Positions 28,030-35,289 of a DNA stretch of 64,000 bases are shown in pieces. Below the pieces are notes generated by a model, which ran no database searches, had not been told where the DNA came from, and saw only the letters and a list, made by a program, of their open reading frames with translations. Both the position numbers and the translations under genes were made by a program. The stretch is from Burkholderiales bacterium. GTDB lineage: Bacteria > Pseudomonadota > Gammaproteobacteria > Burkholderiales > SG8-39. The DNA is taken from positions 2,503,157-2,567,156 of the forward strand of contig JAOSJV010000001.1 in assembly GCA_027493935.1 (NCBI GenBank), read 5' to 3'. Every line of letters starts with the position of its first letter. Position 1 is the first letter of the stretch.

Positions 28030-28690
28030 GCGCGGGTCCAGCCGCGGTCGCCGCAATCGCGGCCGCCACTGCGTCTCCCGCTGCAGAGCCCGGCTCGCCG
28101 TCGCCGCGATCCGGACTGTGTCGCCCCTTGCGCACAGTCGATCCCTTGGCGAGGCCTCGGGTCGACCGCAGCAAGACCGAAGAACCGAGGGCAGCGTCTC
28201 ACCCGAACGGCGGCGTGGGCGGGGCCCGGCACGGCGGCGGGCCGCAGGCCTGACCTGCGGGCCTGACCTGCAGCCGCCTTCGCATCGACGCCGGCGAGGG
28301 TCTTTTCGATCACCCGTGGATGATCGATGCGGGATCCTCGATGCAGGCGTTGGTGCACATCGCCCGGCCGCACCGCGGGCAGGCCTCGATGTCGATGCCG
28401 AACACGCGCTTCAGGCATTGTGCGCCCAAGTCATTGCCGCCCGGCGCTCGGCCGGGTGCTGTCCTCCAGGCGTCTGGCGCTGCGGCTCCGCCCGGCCTCG
28501 GTCAGCTGCGCGCGGTGGGCGCTGTGCGGAACGAACGCGCCGTGGAAGCGGGTGAGATTGACCCGCGGTTTGGGCACCCGCGCGGCCAGCCCGGCGAGGA
28601 ACTCCAGCGGCTCGAAGAGCACGTGCGTGGCGCCTTCCGCGTCGGGCGTCTTCAGCGCGTTGCGCACCGGGCCGCCCACCTTCAGTGAGC
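28030..28690 (-). pseudogene. IS91-family transposase remnant (C-terminal part)
   Basis: Only the C-terminal third of an IS91-type transposase can be traced. Near 28690-28560 the minus strand encodes LKTPDAEGATHVLFEPLEFL, AGLAARVPKPRVNLTRFHG, a typical Transposase_32 stretch. After a frame break near 28430 it continues with LKRVFGIDIEACPRCGRAM, the C-terminal zinc ribbon of the family. A second break near 28325 leads to DHPRVIEKTLAGVDAK. The N-terminal HUH core and the start are absent. This copy is degraded beyond what the local error rate explains, so it is a true relic. It belongs to the same family as the element at 1-573. Confidence 0.72.
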
Positions 28691-28795
28691 CCCGCGCGGC
28701 GGCACTCCGTGCCGAGGATACGTACTGCGGGCGCGAACGGGAAGAACTATGATGGCGGCGGAACCTGCCGGCGAGTGGGACGGGGCCGCCAGCGG

Positions 28796-31700
28796 ATGAA
28801 ACCCAAGGGTGTGTCGCTCGCCAAGACCACGCGTCCGAGCTTCGCCGGCATCCTGCCGCGCGAGCGGCTGTTCGCGCGGCTCGATGCCGCGCGCGCGAAC
28901 CGGGTGATCTGGCTGACCGGCCCGCCCGGGTCGGGGAAGACCTCGCTCGTCGCGACCTACGTCGAGCGGCGCAGGCTCCGCGCGCTGTGGTACCAGCTGG
29001 ACGAGAGCGACACCGACGCGGCATCGTTCTTCTACCACCTCGATCTGGCGATCGCGGAGCAGCCGAAGGGCAAGGGTCCTCCGCTGCCGCGGCTCACGCC
29101 GGAATACCAGTCGGGGCTGCCCGCGTTCGTCAAGCGCTACGCCGAAACGGCGTTCCAGCGGCTCGGCAAGGAATTCGTGGTCGTCTTCGACGGCTACCAG
29201 GACATTCCGGACCAATCCCAGTTCCACGAGCTCATGCGTGACGGCCTCGAGATCGTCCCGCAGGGCGGTTGCGTCATCATCATCAGCCGCGCGGATCCGC
29301 CGCCGGTCATGGCGCGGCTGCGCGTCAGCCAGGGCATGACGGTGCTGGGCTGGGACGACCTGCGGCTCACGCGCGAGGAATCCGATGCGATCGCGGTGGG
29401 CCGCGGGCACGTGCTCGGCGAGCCGGCGCGCGCCGGGCTCTACGTGCGCACGCAGGGCTGGGCCGCCGGGCTCATCCTGCTCCTCGAGCACGCGGCCGGG
29501 CAGGACGCGTTGGAAGCGCCTGCCGACTTCGACGCGCCCCAGCTCGTGTTCGACTACCTCGCCGGCGAGATCTTCGAGAAGGCGGACGAGCGCACCCGTG
29601 CGCTTCTGCTCAGCACCGCCTACCTTCCCCGCATGACCGCCAACATGGCGCGCGCGCTCGCGGGGGAGGACGATGCCGGTATGCGGCTCGCCGAGATGCA
29701 TCGCAACAACTACTTCGTGATGCTGATGCAGGCGAGCCCGCAGGCGATCTACCAGATCCATCCGCTCATGCACGAGTTCCTGCTCTCGCGAGCGCGCGCG
29801 GCGTTGCCCGCCGCGCAGCGGGTGGCACTGCAGCGCAAGTCGGCCGATCTCCTCGAGACCGAGGGCCAACTCGTCGAGGCGGTCGCGCTGCTGCGCGAGT
29901 GCGAGGACTGGGAAGCGCTCGTCGGCCTCATCGGGCGGCATGGCGAGGAAATGGCGAACCGCGCGATGGGCCTCACGCTGCGGCGTTGGGTCGAGGCGCT
30001 GCCGCGCAGCGTGCTCGAGAAGCATCCCTGGGCGACCTACTGGCTCGCCGCGGGCGTGACGCCGGTCTCGCCGCGCGAGGGCCGCCTCCTGTTCGAGCGC
30101 GCGTTCGAGCTCTTCTCGCGCCAGGAAGCACTCGACGTGCGCGGCCTCGCCCTGGCCGCCTCCGGCGCGATGGACGCGATCCTCTACGAGCTCGACGACT
30201 TCTCGCTGCTCGACCGCTGGATCGAGCTGCTCGAGCGCCTGCTGCGCGAGCACCCGGACATCGTCGCTGGCGCGCTGGAGGCGCGCCTGGCGAGCAGCCT
30301 GTTCACCTCGATGGTAATGCGCCAGCCGCACCACCCGGACCTCGCGCACTGGGTGGACCGCGCCTACCGCGCCTCGCGCGCGCAGCCCGATGCGAGCCTG
30401 CGGATGTCGGTGGAGCCGCGCGTGGCGATCAGCATCCTCTGGGCCGGGCACTATCCGAAGACGCGCGAGGTGATCGACGCCCTGCGGCCGCTCGTCGCGT
30501 GCACGGAGGTCTCGGCCTTCGCCCGCACGATGCTGAAGCTCGTCGAGGCGATGTACCACATGCACACGGCGGACCACGACGCCTGCCTGGCGGCGGTGCG
30601 CGACGGACGCGAGATCGAGCGCGCGGCCGGTGCCCACGTCCACACCGGACAGCTCCTCGCCTACGCTGCCGGCGGTGCGCTGATGGTGGGGGATCTCGAT
30701 ACCGCGGGCTCGTACCTCGCGGAGCTCGCCGAGCTGCCGGGCGACAAGCCGCGGTTCGACCAGTGCCTCTACTTCCTCTTCTCCACCTGGCACGCGCTCG
30801 CGGGCGGCGACAAACTCGCCGCGTACCGGCACCAGTATCGCGCGCTGCGCCTCGCGATCGAGGTGGGATCGCCCTACTTCGAGGCGCTGTGCCGGCTCGC
30901 ATCGGCGCAGGTCTTCTTCGAGAGCGGCGAGGAGCGCAACGCGATGTCGCACTTCCAGCGGCTCTACGAGATCGCGCGCGAAATCGACAACGCGTTGCTG
31001 GAGTTCACCGGCCTGATGGGCTTCGCGTGCACCATCCCCGAGCGCGGCGGCCGCCCGCGCACGGGCTCGTGGGCGATGCGCCGGGCGCTCGAGATCGGCA
31101 AGCCGCGCGGCTTCACGGCGTTCGTGCTGTGGCGCCGCGAACCGCTCGCCCGCCTCTGCAGCCAGGCGATCGAAGCGGGCATCGAGCCGCGCTACGTTGC
31201 CGAGATCATCCGGACGCGGAATCTGCAGCTCGACGCGGCGCGCCACCCGCTCGCGGACTGGCCGTGGCCGTTCCGGGTGCACACGCTCGGGCGCTTCCGG
31301 CTCGAGAAGGGCGGTCGCGACGTCACCTTCACCGGCAAGGGCCAGCGCAAGCCGCTCGAGCTCCTCAAGGCGCTCGTCGCGTGCGGCGCCCGGCAGGTGA
31401 GCGACGCGAGTCTGGCCGAGGCGGTGTGGCCGCGCATCGAGGGCGACTCGGCGCACCGCTCGTTCACGACGAACCTGCATCGCCTGCGCAAGCTGCTCGG
31501 CGAGGACCGGGCCCTGCCGCTCGCCGAGGGCAAGCTCAGCCTGGACGGCAAGTACGTGTGGTGCGATACCTGGGCGTTCGAGCAGGCGACGAATCAGGTC
31601 GAGCAGATGCTGCGCGGCGCGGGCGGGCGGCCGGCGTCCGAGCGCCTCGCCGCACTCGGCGAGCGCGTCCTGGCGCTCTACTCCGGACCATTCCTCGCCC

Positions 31701-32023
31701 ACGAGCCGGACACGCCGTGGTGCCTCGCGATGCGCGATCGCCTGCGTGCGCGGTTCGTCCGGACCGTCGGCGCGCTATGCCGGTATTGGGAACAGGCTGG
31801 TGACGCCGTGCGTGCGCTCGCCACCTACGAGCGCGCGCTCGAGGCCGACGATCTCGCCGAGAGTTTCTATCGCGGGCTCATGCAGTGCCACGCGGCGCGC
31901 GGCCAGCGCGCCGAGGCGGTCGAGGTCTACACCCGCTGCCGCAAGACGCTCGCCGCGCGGCTCGCCGTCGAGCCCTCGCCCGAGACCCGCGCCATCTACG
32001 AGCGCGTCGTTGCGGCGCGTTGA
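28796..32023 (+). CDS. Large MalT/SARP-type ATP-dependent transcriptional regulator
   Basis: This is a 1075-residue regulator. A STAND-type ATPase lies at the N-terminus, with Walker A LTGPPGSGKTSLV near residue 42 and Walker B VVFDGYQD near 130. A long helical, TPR-like middle (about 300-800) is followed by a winged-helix Trans_reg_C domain (about 826-905, GRFRLEKGGRDVTFTGKGQ) and a BTAD domain (about 930-1070). That places DNA binding near the C-terminus, as in SARP regulators, and there is no LuxR helix-turn-helix. The ligand is unknown. The ATG at 28796 is chosen because conserved sequence starts there; the ribosome site is weak. It stands alone in an accessory segment. Confidence 0.85.
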   Translation: MKPKGVSLAKTTRPSFAGILPRERLFARLDAARANRVIWLTGPPGSGKTSLVATYVERRRLRALWYQLDESDTDAASFFYHLDLAIAEQPKGKGPPLPRLTPEYQSGLPAFVKRYAETAFQRLGKEFVVVFDGYQDIPDQSQFHELMRDGLEIVPQGGCVIIISRADPPPVMARLRVSQGMTVLGWDDLRLTREESDAIAVGRGHVLGEPARAGLYVRTQGWAAGLILLLEHAAGQDALEAPADFDAPQLVFDYLAGEIFEKADERTRALLLSTAYLPRMTANMARALAGEDDAGMRLAEMHRNNYFVMLMQASPQAIYQIHPLMHEFLLSRARAALPAAQRVALQRKSADLLETEGQLVEAVALLRECEDWEALVGLIGRHGEEMANRAMGLTLRRWVEALPRSVLEKHPWATYWLAAGVTPVSPREGRLLFERAFELFSRQEALDVRGLALAASGAMDAILYELDDFSLLDRWIELLERLLREHPDIVAGALEARLASSLFTSMVMRQPHHPDLAHWVDRAYRASRAQPDASLRMSVEPRVAISILWAGHYPKTREVIDALRPLVACTEVSAFARTMLKLVEAMYHMHTADHDACLAAVRDGREIERAAGAHVHTGQLLAYAAGGALMVGDLDTAGSYLAELAELPGDKPRFDQCLYFLFSTWHALAGGDKLAAYRHQYRALRLAIEVGSPYFEALCRLASAQVFFESGEERNAMSHFQRLYEIAREIDNALLEFTGLMGFACTIPERGGRPRTGSWAMRRALEIGKPRGFTAFVLWRREPLARLCSQAIEAGIEPRYVAEIIRTRNLQLDAARHPLADWPWPFRVHTLGRFRLEKGGRDVTFTGKGQRKPLELLKALVACGARQVSDASLAEAVWPRIEGDSAHRSFTTNLHRLRKLLGEDRALPLAEGKLSLDGKYVWCDTWAFEQATNQVEQMLRGAGGRPASERLAALGERVLALYSGPFLAHEPDTPWCLAMRDRLRARFVRTVGALCRYWEQAGDAVRALATYERALEADDLAESFYRGLMQCHAARGQRAEAVEVYTRCRKTLAARLAVEPSPETRAIYERVVAAR

Positions 32024-32257
32024 ATCGCGCAACTGTCCGGATTCGGTCCGTTCTTCGCCCCGCTTCGGGACCCGTAAGGAAAAAGTAACCGGCGCGTAAG
32101 CCGGGTGAATCGACCGCGGCCCGACGATGGCCCCGCCCGGTCGCAACGCTTCGCCTTCCGGCCCCGCCCAGCGCCGGTCGCGCGGACCCCGGCAAGGGTT
32201 CTCCTCTCCGGAAGGCGTCGCCGCGCGGCCGGGCCTCACATCTGAACGGAGGCAGAC

Positions 32258-33109
32258 ATGACTTACGGTCTCAAACGCATCACTTGCGCGGCGCTCGCGA
32301 GCGCGTTGGTGCTCTCGAGCTGCGCCGCGCCTTACAGCCCCGGCTACCAGGCCGCCGAGCGCGGAATGCAGGCGGTCGGAACCGGTCTCACGAATCTCTT
32401 CCTCGCTCCGGTGATGATCGTGGCGGGCCTGCTCCAGGGGCTGGCGTTCCTGCCATACACCGCGGGGCTCGCGCTCGACGACCTCAATCGCGCGCTGATG
32501 CAGGCGCACGCGGTGAGCCTCGAGGACTCTTATCGCGCCGCCTACGGCGTCTCGCTCAGCGACGAACGGGTCGATCCCAAGACGGGCCAGGTCGCGGACG
32601 GCGGGTTCGGGTTCGGGCGCTTCCGGCGCGGCGCGCTCGCCGACGCCTCGGACGCGTTCCAGCGGCTGCTCGTCTCGCAGGGCATGCCCGATTCGGTCGC
32701 GCGCCACTACGTCATCGTCGCGGACTACACCCACACGCGCTCACGCCGCGTGATCCTCCTCGCGGTCGTTTACCGGCACACCGGGGCCGAGCCGTTCCAA
32801 GTCGCCTCGAAGCACACCGGCATCGTGACGATGTTCCGGCCCGACGACCTGGGCTGGCGCAGCGCCTACGAGCGCGACGTGCGCGGGCACCTGGTCGACG
32901 AGGTCATCGACTGGACGGCCATCGACTACGCAGCGTTGCAGGAGGACAAGCTCGTGGCGACGCTGATGGTGCTCGGCGCCGAGTCGATCAAGTCCGGGCG
33001 CCGCTCGCACGAGTACTGGGCGGCCGAGAAGCGCTGGATCGCCGGCGAGACCACGCAGCTGATGGCCGAGTCGCGCAGCAAGGTCCAGCAGGCGCTGGCG
33101 ATGAAGTAG
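32258..33109 (+). CDS. Predicted lipoprotein of unknown function
   Basis: This is a 283-residue exported protein. The N-terminal signal ends in the lipobox LSSC (Cys near residue 22), so it is probably anchored in the envelope. A hydrophobic stretch follows at about residues 45-75 (LFLAPVMIVAGLLQGLAFLP). The rest is soluble, with no motif that I recognise. GGAGG precedes the ATG at 32258. It follows the giant regulator by 234 bp in the same direction and could be its target, which is a guess. Confidence 0.7.
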   Translation: MTYGLKRITCAALASALVLSSCAAPYSPGYQAAERGMQAVGTGLTNLFLAPVMIVAGLLQGLAFLPYTAGLALDDLNRALMQAHAVSLEDSYRAAYGVSLSDERVDPKTGQVADGGFGFGRFRRGALADASDAFQRLLVSQGMPDSVARHYVIVADYTHTRSRRVILLAVVYRHTGAEPFQVASKHTGIVTMFRPDDLGWRSAYERDVRGHLVDEVIDWTAIDYAALQEDKLVATLMVLGAESIKSGRRSHEYWAAEKRWIAGETTQLMAESRSKVQQALAMK

Positions 33110-33116
33110 TCGACCG

Positions 33117-33211
33117 ATCCCCGCGTCGGCGCGGAAGCTCGCGCCGTCCACGGCGCGCACGGCGCCGTAGTGCTTCGACACCTCCTCCAGTACGATCTCG
33201 GACGTTTGCGC
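33117..33211 (-). pseudogene. N-terminal fragment of an ABC transporter ATPase
   Basis: About 30 codons on the minus strand read TSEIVLEEVSKHYGAVRAVD-G-SF, a textbook start of an ABC ATPase (PotA/FbpC type). The frame ends before any Walker A motif and then runs antisense into the lipoprotein gene. It is a leftover from a rearrangement, with no chance of function. Confidence 0.55.
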
Positions 33212-33274
33212 CGCATCGTGCAGGCAACGCCGAGCGCCGGGCGGGCCCGACGCAGTCGGAAAGGGAGACCTCCG

Positions 33275-33948
33275 ATGAACAGAAAATCGTCGCGCCGCCG
33301 GTTCCTCGTCGCCGTCCTCTGGGGCTCCGGCGCAGCGCTCGGCATGGCCGCGCCCGGCGCCGCCGCGCAGACGCAGCGCGCGACGCCCGAGCTCGACCGC
33401 CGGGTGAGCCGCTTCCTCGATGCCGAGCGCGACCGCTGGGATTCCCTCAATGTTCCGTACCAGGACGGCAAGGTCCTGCACGACCTGGCGGTCAGGCTCG
33501 GGGCGAAGCGCATCGTCGAGATCGGCACCTCGACCGGACACTCGACGATCTGGCTTGCCTGGGCCGCGGCGAAGACCGGCGGCAAGGTGACGACGATCGA
33601 GATCGACCGGGGCCGCCACGCGCGCGCGCTCGCCAACTTCGAGCGCGCGGGGGTTGCGGAGTACGTCGACGCGCGCCTCGGCGACGCGCACGAGCTGGTG
33701 AAGACGCTGCCCGGTCCGTGGGACTTCGTGTTCCACGACGCGGACAAGGGTTGGTCCCTGCAGTACTTCCTCGACCTCGACCCGAAGATGGCGCCGGGCG
33801 GTTGTTATACCGCGCACAACGTGGTGCGGCCGGCGCGGGGATGCGCGAGTTCCTCGCGCGCGTGCGCAGCGACCCGCGCTACGAGACGCGCTTCGCCGAG
33901 GGCGCGAGTGCCGAAGGGATCTCGGTGAGCTGCCGGAAGCCGGGGTAG
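33275..33948 (+). CDS. O-methyltransferase with Tat-like leader (frame broken near 33832)
   Basis: This is a class I SAM-dependent O-methyltransferase (Methyltransf_3 type) of about 224 residues. SAM-binding motif I is VEIGTSTGHSTIWLAWA near residue 86, and the metal-site DxxK-like FHDADKGWSLQYF lies near 150. It begins with SRRRFLVAVLWGSGAALGMA, which looks like a twin-arginine signal, odd for a SAM-using enzyme. The last 35 codons are in another frame; one added G near 33832 joins HNVVRP to MREFLARVRSDPRYETRF. Family call is good; substrate unknown. Confidence 0.75.
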
Positions 33949-34142
33949 CCCGAGCGCCGCGCGGAGGGCATGGTCGGCAGCGAGGTGGCCTGGCCGCGGG
34001 TCAACCGAACCCGCACGTGCGCGTGGAAGCCGTTTCGCCGGACAGGAGACGATCGACGACGCGCGAACCGGTGCGCCAGGTCAGCGCCGGGCCGCTGGAG
34101 GACACCATCCCCCTCCGGCAGGAAAAGTGGTGTATTTAGTGC

Positions 34143-34754
34143 ATGGCGCACGAGCAGAGCTTCCTGCTGCTCTCGCCGCCCGGGGCGGTCAAGCCCGAGG
34201 TGGTGCATCAGGCCGCTCAGGAGATGGGCCTGCCGTGCCGCTCGCTCCTCGGCAGCCAAATCGCCCCCGAGGACGTGCGCGGCATTCCGCGGATCGTCGG
34301 CGAGCGGAGCGTGTTCTGCCCGCCGCGGCCGCTGCTGCCCGAGCGGCCGGATCCGTTCCGCCTCTTCCTGGACGAGCTGCCGGCCTGCGCGCCGGACGTG
34401 CAGAAGGCGTGCTACTCGCTGCTGCTCGAGCGCCGCCTCGGCGCGCACGCCCTGCCGAGAAGCACGTGGGTCGTGGCGCCCGGTAACCGGGTGCAGGACC
34501 GGGCGCTCGTGCTCGCGATGAGCTCGGCGATCGTGAACCGGGTGACGATCCCCCACGTGCGCGTGGACGTGGAAGAGTGGCTCGCGTGGGCGCGCCGCCA
34601 GCGCGTCCGGCCCGAGATTCTGAGCTTCATCGCGTACCTGCCCGACGCGCCGATGGGGCCGGTGCCGGCCGAGCCGGCCCCGTTCTCGACGCCGCGCGCC
34701 TGGGCGGTCTCCTCAGGCGCCGCGAGTGGCTGGTGCGGATCGCCATCTGCGTGA
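34143..34754 (+). pseudogene. Degenerate MoxR-like AAA ATPase fragment
   Basis: The 203 codons resemble MoxR-type AAA ATPases: Walker B FRLFLDELPACAPDVQKACY near residue 77, sensor 1 WVVAPGNRVQDRA near 108 and an arginine-finger region SSAIVNRVTIPH. The expected P-loop G-P-P-G-x-G-K-S appears as SPPGAVKP, losing the second Gly and the Ser/Thr that binds magnesium. The match ends at about residue 185 (PFSTPRAWAVSS) and the rest is unrelated. No VWA partner follows. It is probably inactive; an unusual P-loop variant is the alternative. Confidence 0.6.
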
Positions 34755-34816
34755 CGGGCTGGCGCGCGACGCTCCTCGCGCGGCACTGTGCGCACGTATG
34801 CGCCTCGTCCTCGGCG

Positions 34817-34889
34817 CGAGTACCGGACGGAGAAGGCCCCCAGCTCGTCCTCGATCCTCGAGTCGGCCGTCCCCGTTCGGTCCAAGGCG
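34817..34889 (-). repeat. 73-bp dispersed repeat, copy 2
   Basis: This is the partner of 27909-27981, in the same orientation, with about nine mismatches and no gap. It lies just downstream (minus direction) of a truncated P4-type integrase and 11 bp from a 26-bp perfect palindrome. See copy 1 for the likely origin as an insertion-sequence end. Confidence 0.6.
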
Positions 34890-34900
34890 GACAGAAGCGG

Positions 34901-34926
34901 CGGCGCCGACCCGCGGGTCGGCGCCG
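34901..34926. repeat. 26-bp perfect palindrome
   Basis: CGGCGCCGACCCG is followed directly by its exact reverse complement. It sits at the junction between the 73-bp repeat and the integrase fragment. It could be a hairpin end of a mobile element or a recombination site; no T-tract follows on either strand. Confidence 0.7.
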
Positions 34927-35080
34927 CGCTCGCGTGCGAGCTTCACGCGTCCCAGCGACTTGCGCGCCTGCGCCAGCGTCATGGGACCGAATTCGCCGAG
35001 CTTGATCTCGCGTAGCGCACCGTCACGCGCGCGGCAGCGGTAGAAGACGACCCGCGCCGCGTTCGTCCGGCGTACCGCAG
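34911..35080 (-). pseudogene. P4-type integrase fragment (DUF4102 arm-binding domain)
   Basis: About 55 codons on the minus strand read VVFYRCRARDGALREIKLGE, FGPMTLAQARKSLGRVKLAR, ERGADPR. This is the N-terminal arm-type DNA-binding domain of P4-family tyrosine integrases, which drive genomic islands. The start and the entire catalytic domain are missing, and the match stops at the 26-bp palindrome. It marks the scar of an island insertion upstream of mutS. No tRNA gene or att repeat was seen beside it. Confidence 0.65.
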
Positions 35081-35289
35081 TCGGGAATGATCGGAATCGC
35101 CGCGCTCGTCGTCCGCACGCAGGTCGGCGATAATTCGCGGGGTGAGCAGGAGCGGCGGTTTCTTCATTGCGAGGGCAGCGTAGAGCTACACCGCCAACTG
35201 CATCGGCCCGACGCGCAAGGCTGGATGAGAATGGTCGAGTCCGGCCACCTGCCCGAGTCCGTAAGCTTCACTTAGCGCCATTTCTACAA

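Noticed and set aside
28682-31702. Very long open frame (about 1000 codons) antisense to the giant regulator
   Set aside because: It mirrors the real gene's codon third-position GC bias, has no recognisable motif, and the plus-strand protein has clear ATPase and DNA-binding domains.
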